A stretch of DNA of 42,265 nucleotides. It comes from an uncultured Psychroflexus sp. (GTDB lineage: Bacteria; Bacteroidota; Bacteroidia; Flavobacteriales; Flavobacteriaceae). The notes beneath the pieces were generated by a model. It ran no database searches. It was not told the origin of the DNA and saw nothing but the letters and a program-made list of their open reading frames with translations. Of the stretch, positions 1 to 6,851 are shown piece after piece. The stretch's first letter is position 1. Every line of letters starts with the position of its first letter. The translations under genes were made by a program, and so were the position numbers. The DNA lies in assembly GCA_913062845.1 (NCBI GenBank), contig CAJXVZ010000025.1, forward strand, positions 1 through 42,265, in the 5' to 3' direction.

Positions 1-691
1 AAAATCACAAAAGCAACAAAAAAAATTCAACAGGAGTGATATCATCACTATCAATGATATTACTTCAGAATCATCACATAATATTACGTCTATCATTAAC
101 GGAATTGATAGTCGTTTTGTTGAATTGGTAAATAATATCGGTTATCATGATATTACAAAACTAAAGAAGACTTTGAGAGATTTGCCTGAACTGGAAGAAG
201 AAATCGATGATTTAAAAGATAATATATTTTACTACATAAAATCATTGGAGGACGATACAGTTGAAGCCAGCAAATTCTACATCCTTACTTTAGATTACTT
301 ACAGGATATGGTTCAGTCTTTGGCTTATCTCATAAGAACCAGTCATAAATATGTAAATAATAACCATAGAAATCTTAAGTTCAATCAAATTCGTGAGTTG
401 AAAGGAATTAGTCGTGACTTAAGTGGTGTTTTTGCTCATTTGAAAATAGTGTTTGACAAAAATGAGTTCGATGATATTGAGCTTATTATCCAACAAATGA
501 AAGAGTTGCAGGATTTGGTGTCAGACCTTATTCAAAAGCAAATTGAAAGGATTCGCACAACAGATATGGGACAACAGAACACCAAATTTTATTTTGGATT
601 ACTATTGGAGACAAAAGACCTTATATCTGCAGGGATCAGTATGTTGAATTTATTCAATGACTATTACCAGGAAGCTAAGGAGGAGTTTTAA
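1..691 (+). CDS. PiT-family inorganic phosphate transporter, C-terminal part (5' end outside window)
   Basis: The frame is open from base 2 with no stop, so this is the 3' end of a longer gene; the first in-frame start-like codon inside the window (TTG at 125) is not the true start. The roughly 229 residues seen are all soluble and helical, with no membrane segment. They match my recollection of the cytoplasmic PhoU-like C-terminal extension of flavobacterial PiT transporters, with the recognisable stretches ASKFYILTLDYLQDM, VNNNHRNLKFNQI and FGLLLETKDL. In this family the N-terminal membrane part moves phosphate with a cation, and the tail is thought to be regulatory. No pho gene is visible nearby; the tRNA-Val locus follows. 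Assignment rests on family memory, since the transporter domain itself is outside. Confidence 0.75.
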   Translation, partial: KSQKQQKKFNRSDIITINDITSESSHNITSIINGIDSRFVELVNNIGYHDITKLKKTLRDLPELEEEIDDLKDNIFYYIKSLEDDTVEASKFYILTLDYLQDMVQSLAYLIRTSHKYVNNNHRNLKFNQIRELKGISRDLSGVFAHLKIVFDKNEFDDIELIIQQMKELQDLVSDLIQKQIERIRTTDMGQQNTKFYFGLLLETKDLISAGISMLNLFNDYYQEAKEEF

Positions 692-766
692 AACAAATGT
701 TATTTTACTGTAATTTGATGGCAGAAAAAATATTTCTTTAAAGTTTTCGGGAATTCAAAATTAGTT

Positions 767-774
767 TATATTTG
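767..774 (+). promoter_or_regulatory. -7 promoter box of the tRNA-Val(UAC) locus
   Basis: TATATTTG fits the Bacteroidota -7 consensus TAnnTTTG. It lies upstream of the two palindrome-bearing 5' half copies, so a transcript starting near 781 would carry both of them as a leader before the intact tRNA. No clear -33 TTG box is seen. Confidence 0.5.
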
Positions 775-786
775 CATCCGCGATTG

Positions 787-900
787 ATAAGCGTAGCTAT
801 TTCGATAGTTATCGAAATAGTTTGAGTATCTATAGAAAAGTGCGGGTGCGTAGCTCTCCCGATAGTTATCGGGATGGTTTAGAGCATCATAAGAAAGTGC
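787..900 (+). repeat. Two tandem 57-bp partial copies of the tRNA-Val(UAC) 5' half with palindromes in the D-loop
   Basis: The block GCGTAGCT occurs at 791, 848 and 905, giving two exact 57-bp steps ending in the intact tRNA. Copy 2 (844-900) begins like the tRNA (GGGTGCGTAGCTC), then has TCCCGATAGTTATCGGGA (857-874) in place of three D-loop bases, and resumes as TGGTTTAGAGCAT. It then leaves the tRNA sequence before the anticodon and ends ATAAGAAAGTGC. Copy 1 (787-843) has the same plan but has drifted; its palindrome is ATTTCGATAGTTATCGAAAT (799-818). Neither copy can fold as a tRNA. The origin is unknown; see findings. Confidence 0.85.
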
Positions 901-975
901 GGGTGCGTAGCTCAGTTGGTTTAGAGCATCTGGTTTACACCCAGAAGGTCAGGGGTTCGAATCCCTTCGCACCCA
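901..975 (+). tRNA. tRNA-Val(UAC)
   Basis: A complete 75-nt cloverleaf. The acceptor stem is GGGTGCG/CGCACCC with discriminator A975. The D-arm is GCTC..GAGC, the anticodon stem TCTGG/CCAGA with loop TTTACAC (anticodon UAC, reading GUN valine codons), and the T-arm AGGGG-TTCGAAT-CCCTT. CCA is not encoded. It is the intact member of an array, with two 5' half copies upstream and two 3' end copies downstream. Confidence 0.97.
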
Positions 976-978
976 CAA

Positions 979-1004
979 GCCCAAACCTTGGTTTGGGTTT
1001 TTTT
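979..1004 (+). terminator. Rho-independent terminator after tRNA-Val(UAC)
   Basis: Stem CCCAAAC (980-986) / GTTTGGG (991-997) with a 4-nt loop, followed by seven T. Near-identical hairpins recur at 1101-1125, 1231-1255 and 1339-1365, each directly after a tRNA-Val 3' end or a copy of one. Confidence 0.85.
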
Positions 1005-1255
1005 GTAAGTGAGAGGTAAAATAAGTTCATTTGGTTTGTGGAAATGAGAGTTTTGGAGTCAGGGGTTCCCCCGAAGCTTCGGGGCCTTCGCACCCACAAG
1101 CCCAAACTTAGGTTTGGGTTTTTTTGTAAGAGAGATAAAATAAGTTCATTTGGTTTGTGGAAATGAGAGTTTTGGAGTCAGGGGTTCTCCCGATCCCGAA
1201 GTTTCGGGACGGGACCTTCGCACCCACAAGCCCAAACTTAGGTTTGGGTTTTTTT
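1005..1255 (+). repeat. Two tandem copies of tRNA-Val(UAC) 3' end plus terminator, with palindromes replacing the T-loop
   Basis: Each unit holds a spacer (containing AAAATAAGTTCATTTGG), the tRNA-like TCAGGGGTT, a palindrome in place of the six T-loop bases CGAATC, then CCTTCGCACCCACA and the terminator hairpin (1101-1125 and 1231-1255). The palindrome in unit 1 is CCCCGAAGCTTCGGGG (1069-1084). In unit 2 it is a nested element at 1188-1214. The spacer loosely resembles the D-arm of the tRNA (AGTTCATTTGGTTT against AGCTCAGTTGGTTT), so each unit may be a decayed full tRNA copy. No coding is expected. Confidence 0.85.
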
Positions 1256-1260
1256 ATCCC

Positions 1261-1335
1261 GGGTCATTAACTCAGTTGGTTTAGAGTGTTACCTTGACAG
1301 GGTAGAAGTCACTGGTTCGAATCCAGTATGACCCA
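1261..1335 (+). tRNA. tRNA-Val(GAC)
   Basis: A complete 75-nt cloverleaf. The acceptor stem is GGGTCAT/ATGACCC with discriminator A1335, D-arm ACTC..GAGT, anticodon stem TTACC/GGTAG with loop TTGACAG (anticodon GAC), and T-arm ACTGG-TTCGAAT-CCAGT. CCA is not encoded. It begins only five bases after the T-run of the preceding terminator and has no visible promoter, so its expression seems to need read-through. Confidence 0.96.
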
Positions 1336-1338
1336 CAA

Positions 1339-1365
1339 GCCCAAACTTAGGTTTGGGCTTTTTTT
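1339..1365 (+). terminator. Terminator after tRNA-Val(GAC)
   Basis: Perfect 8-bp stem GCCCAAAC (1339-1346) / GTTTGGGC (1351-1358) with loop TTAG, then seven T. It is the best-paired of the four related hairpins in this locus. Confidence 0.9.
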
Positions 1366-1376
1366 ATGTAAAAAAA

Positions 1377-1433
1377 TAGAAGTCACTGGTTCTCCCGATC
1401 CCGAAGTTTCGGGACGGGACAGTATGACCCACA
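1377..1433 (+). repeat. Partial 3' copy of tRNA-Val(GAC) with a nested palindrome in the T-loop
   Basis: TAGAAGTCACTGGTT and CAGTATGACCCA match the 3' part of tRNA-Val(GAC) exactly, but the T-loop bases CGAATC are replaced by a nested palindrome (1393-1419). That palindrome is base-for-base identical to the one at 1188-1214 in the UAC copy. Outer arms are TCCCG/CGGGA and the inner element is TCCCGAAGTTTCGGGA. Unlike the UAC copies, no copy of the tRNA terminator follows; a different hairpin does. Confidence 0.85.
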
Positions 1434-1441
1434 TCAAGCAG

Positions 1442-1475
1442 AATCCCAATATCGGTAGATATTGGGATTTTTATT
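1442..1475 (+). terminator. Strong hairpin terminator closing the tRNA-Val locus
   Basis: Twelve-bp perfect stem AATCCCAATATC / GATATTGGGATT with loop GGTA, followed by a T-rich tract. Confidence 0.7.
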
Positions 1476-1785
1476 TGGGAAAACTTAAAAGCATAGCTTT
1501 TAAAAGTTTGGACAAATAAAAATCCTATAAAACTGCGTTAGCAGTTTTGGGATTCTATTTGCAGGAGCGGGCTTCAATTCTGGATCAACGTCAGTTAATC
1601 CTAGAGCTATTCATAGAACTCCGAAACAATCCCGACAGCATTTGGGACGGAATGACGGTGTAATAGGCCTTGGCATTTTAGGATTTCTGTTTCCCGGAGT
1701 GGCCTCCATTTCAGAAAAACTATAGTCAATCATTCCATTCATTGGTAGTCTTTATATTACTATGGCTATCAAACAAAATGAATTT
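1476..1785. other. Gene-free stretch with several inverted repeats
   Basis: No convincing gene. It contains a hairpin AAAACTGC-GTTA-GCAGTTTT at 1529-1548, with outer arms AATCC/GGATT. There is also a degraded palindrome-like piece around 1629-1650 (TCCCGACAGCATTTGGGACG), and an imperfect stem TTTCTG..CAGAAA around 1693-1727. These look like worn relatives of the palindromic elements in the neighbouring tRNA locus. Confidence 0.4.
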
Positions 1786-2214
1786 TCATTCAGTCCAATA
1801 ATCAAATACTAACGGTGGTCCGGCCAATAGACTTTTAAGCTGTCTGCGAACTTTGGCATGATGCTCGTTTTTATCATATTTTTTCAGGTCATCTAAACTT
1901 TTAAATGTGACATGAAGCGCAAGGTCATAGTTTTTGTATAATCTTGTGTCACCGGTTTCTGCTTTTTGTCCGGCATAAAGTTTAACGACATTATCAATTG
2001 CGCTTAAGCTTTTTAGTTGTTCTATAGCTTTTATCTTATCATCTGCAGAAACGTTGTCTTTTAGATCTAAGAAAACATTATGTATTAGTAATTTGTATTG
2101 TGAACCCGTTTTAATGTTACTGGCCACATTTTCCTTAGGTTTCTTTTCATTCTGCAGACATCCGGTAAATAAAAAAAGACTAAACGCTAAATAAAATATG
2201 ATTGAAGTTTTCAT
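1786..2214 (-). CDS. Dabb-family (stress-responsive alpha/beta-barrel) lipoprotein
   Basis: 142 residues. The N-terminus is a lipoprotein signal, with a hydrophobic run followed by LFTGC (lipobox Cys19), so it is probably anchored in a membrane facing the periplasm. From about residue 42 the pattern YKLLIHNVFLDLKD...ADDKIKAIEQLKSL...DLALHVTFKSLDDLKKYDKNEHHAKV matches the Dabb domain, a small dimeric ferredoxin-like barrel with a conserved late histidine pair. The function of this family is poorly defined. It is transcribed divergently from the glycerate kinase with only about 55 bp between starts, so a shared control region is possible. The call is firm at domain level only. Confidence 0.8.
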   Translation of the reverse strand: MKTSIIFYLAFSLFLFTGCLQNEKKPKENVASNIKTGSQYKLLIHNVFLDLKDNVSADDKIKAIEQLKSLSAIDNVVKLYAGQKAETGDTRLYKNYDLALHVTFKSLDDLKKYDKNEHHAKVRRQLKSLLAGPPLVFDYWTE

Positions 2215-2269
2215 TTTGATTGTATTAATTTTGATAACAGCTCCAAATTAATTTATTTTTTTGAGTTTA

Positions 2270-3517
2270 ATGAAAAAGTGTATAAATATATTTTGTGTTC
2301 CCGATAAGATGAAAGGCACACTCAAAGCGGGTGAGATATGCGATATTTTTAAACAAGAAGCAGAAAATAACATTTATCAAAATGCTAACGGAGAAAGAAT
2401 AGTTTTCAAGACCTCTACACTGGCAATGGCTGATGGAGGTGATGGATCTGTAGAAGCCCTAAGTAAGAGGTTACATTTGAATAAGGTCAGACTTACAGTG
2501 AACGGACCTTTTATGCAGCCTGTAGCTTCATATTACGCTATCGACTTACAAGGCAACGCGTATATAGAAATGGCTTCTGCTGTCGGTCTGGTTATGATAC
2601 CTACGGAAAAAAGAAATTGCATGCAGACTTCCAGTTATGGTTTTGGAGAGTTAATACAACATGCCATAGGCAATGGTTCAAAAAAGATATATTTATGCCT
2701 GGGAGGCAGCTCAACCTCTGATGCCGGAATAGGCATGGCAACTGCTTTGGGTTTTCAGTTTTTAGACAAGCAAGGTCAAAAAGTACAACCCGTAGGTGGT
2801 AAAATGAAGCATATTGCTCAATTTGTGACGTCTGAAAACATTGAACAAATTAGAGCTACGGATTTCGTAAGTTTGTATGATGTAAATAATCCAATCCTTG
2901 GAAAAAATGGTGCAGCACCTGCATTTGCTCCACAAAAAGGTGCAAACAAAACAGAAGTAAAAATTCTCGAGCAAGGTTTAGAAAGGGTAGTAAAGCTTAT
3001 GCTTACTGACACTGACTTTTATAAAAAACAACATCCACATGGAACTAAGATTGACGAGCTAATTGAATTAGAAGGTGGTGGAGCGGCCGGAGGAATGGGT
3101 TTGGGGACTCATTTTTTTCTGGGTGCAGAACTTAAATCCGGAGCGTCTGAAATCATGAATCTTATATCTTTTGAAGATAAATTAGACGAGTGTGATGTCT
3201 TTATAACTGCTGAAGGGCAATTAGATGGAAGTACCATCAATGGAAAAGTTCCTTTTGAGGTGAGCAGGAAAGCAAATGACAAAAATTTACCTTGTTATGT
3301 AATTTGTGGAAAAAACAGCCTGACTGAACATCAAAAAAAAACTTTTGGTGCCCGTGCATATTACAGCTTAATTGAATTAGTCGGAGAGGAAAAAGCTTTA
3401 CAAGAGCCTGAATATGCTCTGAGGCGTGTCGTTCAAGATATGTTGAAAGATATTGCCTGTATCTATGGCCAGAGCAGCAGGTTCTTAAATATAAAAGCCC
3501 GTTCCAAAAGCGATTGA
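2270..3517 (+). CDS. glxK: Glycerate 2-kinase (GlxK/GarK family)
   Basis: The family phosphorylates D-glycerate with ATP to a phosphoglycerate that enters glycolysis. The N-terminus INIFCVPDKMKGTL corresponds to the family's PDxFKGSL motif. MADGGDGSVEAL, LCLGGSSTSDAGIGMATALGF near residue 150, and ITAEGQLDGST near 315 are further family blocks. I chose ATG 2270 (415 aa) over an in-frame TTG at 2261, which only adds three residues. The last codons lie inside a terminator stem. No glyoxylate or tartronate genes are adjacent, so the glycerate source is not shown by context. Confidence 0.9.
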   Translation: MKKCINIFCVPDKMKGTLKAGEICDIFKQEAENNIYQNANGERIVFKTSTLAMADGGDGSVEALSKRLHLNKVRLTVNGPFMQPVASYYAIDLQGNAYIEMASAVGLVMIPTEKRNCMQTSSYGFGELIQHAIGNGSKKIYLCLGGSSTSDAGIGMATALGFQFLDKQGQKVQPVGGKMKHIAQFVTSENIEQIRATDFVSLYDVNNPILGKNGAAPAFAPQKGANKTEVKILEQGLERVVKLMLTDTDFYKKQHPHGTKIDELIELEGGGAAGGMGLGTHFFLGAELKSGASEIMNLISFEDKLDECDVFITAEGQLDGSTINGKVPFEVSRKANDKNLPCYVICGKNSLTEHQKKTFGARAYYSLIELVGEEKALQEPEYALRRVVQDMLKDIACIYGQSSRFLNIKARSKSD

Positions 3518-3530
3518 AACGGGCTTTTAA
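3493..3530 (+). terminator. Terminator overlapping the 3' end of the glycerate kinase gene
   Basis: Stem AAAAGCCCGTT (3493-3503) / AACGGGCTTTT (3518-3528). The left arm and loop are coding and the right arm starts just after the TGA stop (3515-3517). The arms carry A and T tracts, so it could work in both directions. Confidence 0.75.
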
Positions 3531-3543
3531 TCTTCATAATAGT

Positions 3544-3723
3544 TTAGAATAATCTGGAAATAGCAAGTGATCTGAAGAGCGTATCAAAAACATTTGGTTT
3601 TTGCGATCTTTCGTCATTTGATGTTTTTATTTCAGCAACTTCTATTTGTTCGATTTGTTTTTTTCTTTTTTCTTGTAAATGCTTTAATTCGTTGGGATTG
3701 GCCCACATTATAGGTGAATACAT
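3544..3723 (-). CDS. Small hypothetical protein (59 aa)
   Basis: A short open frame, ATG at 3723 to TAA at 3544. The product begins MYSPIMWANPNELKHLQEK, has a charged central helix (KRKKQIEQIEVAEIK) and ends FDTLFRSLAISRLF. It has no signal peptide or membrane segment and no motif I recognise. The codon pattern looks coding, and it sits tail-to-tail with the glycerate kinase behind a terminator. The start is preceded by an A/T-rich leader with no Shine-Dalgarno, as is common in this phylum. It could be a chance frame. Confidence 0.4.
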   Translation of the reverse strand: MYSPIMWANPNELKHLQEKRKKQIEQIEVAEIKTSNDERSQKPNVFDTLFRSLAISRLF

Positions 3724-4175
3724 AATTTTAAAATTTTGGGTTAAAAATGGATTAGAATTAATCGTGCAATTGGTTATTGCTTACAAGCTTCATGTGTCGG
3801 TGAAGCTTTTCTTAAGTCAATGAAATCAGTTTGTATTTAATCTCGACATTTCATTTATAAATTTTAATTCAATTTTACGCTGCAATATTACTATCTTTTC
3901 ACATACCTGACATGAAATTAGCATTCATTTAGTGTTAAATATGCGAATACGGTGTTGTATTTCAAACGTTTACGTAAAAATTGAAAAACGTTGTAGTAAT
4001 TTTTAAGTATCTGAAAAACAAAACATTAGAAAATTTAACATTGAAATTTTTTAAATCCACTTTTTTATTGGAAAATTTTAATTGTTTTAACAAAATTAAA
4101 TAGAAAATCACCGCATTTTTCGAGATAATCACGAATATTTTATGACATAAAAGCCTGGAAAGATTCAATTAAAGA
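3724..4175. other. AT-rich intergenic region
   Basis: About 450 bp of very AT-rich sequence. I see no RNA gene, repeat or convincing coding frame; a 68-codon frame on the minus strand (3962-4168) is Phe/Lys/Asn-rich in the way AT-rich noise is. Confidence 0.5.
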
Positions 4176-5699
4176 TTAGCTTCTTTTCAACTGATAGACA
4201 TCTTCTCTTCGGTCTTTGAGGTTTCTGACACTTCCGAAATTGTGTAATTCAGTAAGATCATCCAGATTAACATCGGCAATGAGAATCATTTCAGTGTTTG
4301 GCGTAGTTTCTGCTTTTATGCCATTGCTGGGAAAGGCAAAATCTGAAGGCGTAAAGACTGCCGACTGTGCATATTGTATATCCATATTGTGCACTTTTGG
4401 CAGGTTGCCCACACTGCCGGCAATGGCTACATAACATTCATTTTCTACAGCTCTGGCCTGGGCGCAAAGCTTCACTCTTGAAAAACCATTTTGAGTATCA
4501 GTCAAAAAGGGAACAAACAAAATATTCATACCTTCTAAAGCTAAAAGCCTGGACAATTCAGGGAATTCTACATCATAACAGATCAGAATGCCAATCTTTC
4601 CGCAGTCGGTATCAAATGTTTTTAGCATATTTCCGCGCTGCATTCCCCAGACTTTGGCTTCATCCGGTGTGACATGTATTTTCTCGAATCGTTCAACTTC
4701 GCCATCGCGTTTGCACAAACAACCCACATTAAATAATTTTCCGTCGATAACTTCAGGCATACTTCCCGAAATGATGTTGATATTGTAGGCAATGGATAAT
4801 GCTCTGAATTTATCTTTAATGGGTAGTGTATATTTTGCCAGTTCTCTTATCGCTTCAGGCTCACTGAGGTGGTTGTATTTGGCCATAAGTGGTGCATTGA
4901 AGAATTCCGGAAACAAAGCGAAATCAGAACGGTAACCAGATAGTGACTGGACAAAGTATTCCACCTGGTGCAATAACTCATCCAAATCATTATAGGGCCT
5001 CATTTGCCATTGCACAAGGCCTAAGCGAATCTCAGTCTTTGAGGAAGAAAGTTCTTTGGAATCCTTTTCATAATAAATGTTATCCCATTGCATCCATACC
5101 GCATATTCTTTGGAATCTTTATCACCTTCTAGGTAGTTGGAAAGAATTCGAACAGGTCTGAAATCATTCGACAGCTGAAAGTTTAGTACAGGATCTATTA
5201 TATCTTTACGTCTGACCTTTTGAATATATTGTCTGGGCGTAAGTTCCGATGCATGCTTGTAATAGTTAGGGATTCGACCTCCAAATACAATACCTTTGAG
5301 ATTTAGTTTTTCACACAGGTCTTTCCTGTAATCGTAAAGTCTTCTTCCAAGTTTTAACCCACGATAGGATTTTTTTATCAAAATGTCTATGCCATAAAGC
5401 ATGTCGCCGGTGGCTTCATGCATTTCAAATTTTGAATCGCCGGCTATATCATCATAAGTATGCTTTTTGTCAATTTTTGAAGATTGAACTATAAGTGCAA
5501 AAGCACAACCTGCAATTTCACCATTGACGTACAATACAACCTGCCCTTCAGGAAATTTGTTGATGAGCTCTCTGAGCTCACTCTTTTTCCAATAAGCATC
5601 AGGTGCATCGCCATATATTTCAATAAATACATCTTTCAGGGCTTCAAAATCTGTGAGTGAAAGGTATTTGAGCTCTAAATTTTCAATATTATTCTTCAT
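4176..5699 (-). CDS. GNAT acetyltransferase / nitrilase-superfamily hydrolase fusion
   Basis: 507 residues in two domains. Residues about 8-160 form a GNAT fold, with the acetyl-CoA loop near SYRGLKLGRRLYDY (111-124). Residues about 223-500 form a carbon-nitrogen hydrolase with the full catalytic triad: Glu265 in LFPEFF, Lys340 in RFEKIHVTPDE and Cys374 in ILICYDVEFPE. This architecture is a recognised family (GNAT/carbon-nitrogen hydrolase) in Bacteroidota and other phyla. The hydrolase half cleaves an amide or nitrile C-N bond, but the substrate is not evident. It is a cytoplasmic protein with no signal peptide. The gene stands alone between AT-rich spacers, with a bidirectional terminator upstream at 5797-5831. 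Confidence 0.9.
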   Translation of the reverse strand: MKNNIENLELKYLSLTDFEALKDVFIEIYGDAPDAYWKKSELRELINKFPEGQVVLYVNGEIAGCAFALIVQSSKIDKKHTYDDIAGDSKFEMHEATGDMLYGIDILIKKSYRGLKLGRRLYDYRKDLCEKLNLKGIVFGGRIPNYYKHASELTPRQYIQKVRRKDIIDPVLNFQLSNDFRPVRILSNYLEGDKDSKEYAVWMQWDNIYYEKDSKELSSSKTEIRLGLVQWQMRPYNDLDELLHQVEYFVQSLSGYRSDFALFPEFFNAPLMAKYNHLSEPEAIRELAKYTLPIKDKFRALSIAYNINIISGSMPEVIDGKLFNVGCLCKRDGEVERFEKIHVTPDEAKVWGMQRGNMLKTFDTDCGKIGILICYDVEFPELSRLLALEGMNILFVPFLTDTQNGFSRVKLCAQARAVENECYVAIAGSVGNLPKVHNMDIQYAQSAVFTPSDFAFPSNGIKAETTPNTEMILIADVNLDDLTELHNFGSVRNLKDRREDVYQLKRS

Positions 5700-5796
5700 G
5701 ATTAAACATCAATTTACAAAAACTCAATATAAAATAAGAATGCGAGAATTTATCTAAATTCTGAAAATATATTCATTGTAGCTGAGTTTCTGATAT

Positions 5797-5831
5797 AAAA
5801 AAGTCTGATATCCATGATATCAGACTTTTTT
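5797..5831 (-). terminator. Bidirectional-type terminator after the flavin reductase gene
   Basis: Perfect stem GTCTGATATC (5803-5812) / GATATCAGAC (5816-5825) with a 3-nt loop, flanked by A6 and T6. It ends the minus-strand flavin reductase transcript. Confidence 0.85.
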
Positions 5832-5849
5832 CATTTTTATTCTTTAGGA

Positions 5850-6350
5850 CTAAATTTCAGCTTTTTCCTTGGAATACTCAATAGGTATATGTGCTGTGCA
5901 AATAGGCTCTTTATCGTTTTCAAGAACTTCATCAATCACTTCACCAAAATATATGGTGTGGTCACCAATGTTTTCGCTTTTTAAGACTTTACAGGTGACA
6001 TGCCCAATCGTATTTTCTATAATAGCTTCACCATTTTTCTTGTTGAATGGCACACCGTTTATTTTCCCTTCTTCAATTGTTGACTTTTCTGCAAAGGTCT
6101 TGATGTAATCCTGATGTTCTGTGGATAAAACATGCAATGTGAAACGTTCACTATAATCAATAGTTTCGTTCAAGTCACTTTGTTGTGCTACTGCCACTGA
6201 AAATATTTTTGGTGAAAAAGAAATCTGTGATACCCAATTCACCGTACCTGCGGCAATATAATCTTTATCTCTGGTCTTTAAATTGTCTGCTTTTTTTAAA
6301 GCTGTGAGGATATAATATCCATACGTAAATTTGTGTGCTAATTTTTCCAT
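5850..6350 (-). CDS. Flavin reductase-like FMN-binding protein
   Basis: 166 residues. The pattern FTYGYYILTALK...DYIAAGTVNWVSQISFSPKIFSVAVAQQSDLNETI...FTLHVLS fits the flavin reductase-like domain (split-barrel FMN-binding fold). Members reduce flavin with NAD(P)H for partner oxygenases, or act as flavoproteins themselves. IGHVTCKVLKSENIGDHTIYFGEVID near residues 114-140 is the usual second half of the fold. It is cytoplasmic. No oxygenase gene is adjacent, so a partner cannot be named. Start ATG 6350 gives normal family length. Confidence 0.85.
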   Translation of the reverse strand: MEKLAHKFTYGYYILTALKKADNLKTRDKDYIAAGTVNWVSQISFSPKIFSVAVAQQSDLNETIDYSERFTLHVLSTEHQDYIKTFAEKSTIEEGKINGVPFNKKNGEAIIENTIGHVTCKVLKSENIGDHTIYFGEVIDEVLENDKEPICTAHIPIEYSKEKAEI

Positions 6351-6851
6351 AATCTATCTTTTTTCTTTTAATATAATAGAAGGTATGCAGAGTAGCTGTT
6401 AAAAAAATGGCAAGATTTGCTAAGTTCTGGTTGTTCAATTTTAATATAGCTTAGGTCGAGCCTCCAAAAATTTTAGCAAATCTTATTTAATGGGTAGTGA
6501 CGTTTAAAATTATTATAGTCAAAAAAATTAGCGTCGGCTCGAGTGGTCCCGACATTTTCGTCGGGATTGTATCGAGAGCTCGCCAATGAATCTCGATAGT
6601 TCTACTGAGCACCGTTGAAGTACAGTTAATTATTTTACCTTTTATGAAGGAAAAATAATTAATCACTCGATTTGACGTAAAGTGTTATATGTAAATACGT
6701 TACGAAAAAACGTCATTAGTCGTGTACCTAAATTAAGTAGTGATTTAGGAGTGACTTCTGTATTTCGATGGTATTAAATCCCCATATATGCTCTGCAGAA
6801 GTAACCACCTAAAACAGGCATAAAATTATTTATTTTCATTATTTTTAATCG
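6351..6851. other. Intergenic region with stacked inverted repeats and a possible tRNA-Ser relic
   Basis: No coding frame. It holds TCCCGAC-ATTTTC-GTCGGGA (6547-6566), then TATCGAGA..TCTCGATA (6570-6598), and a long AT inverted repeat (TTAATTATTTT / AAAATAATTAA, about 6627-6663). The first palindrome is preceded by GGCTCGAGTGGT and followed by GAGCTCGCC, which resemble the D-arm of serine tRNAs. The promoter of the downstream two-gene unit is presumably in the last 100 bp; I see no clear consensus box. Confidence 0.4.

Noticed and set aside
787-1433. CRISPR-like array
   Set aside because: Repeats are recognisable tRNA halves with palindromes, spacing differs between blocks (57, about 120-130 bp), spacers are themselves repeated, and there are no cas genes.
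822-1519. Open frames of 63-65 codons across the tRNA-Val locus
   Set aside because: They are read through tRNA genes, tRNA copies, palindromes and terminators, with no start signal or protein-like composition.
3962-4168. 68-codon minus-strand frame
   Set aside because: Composition is that of AT-rich noise (Phe, Lys, Asn, Ile), with no motif and no conserved context.
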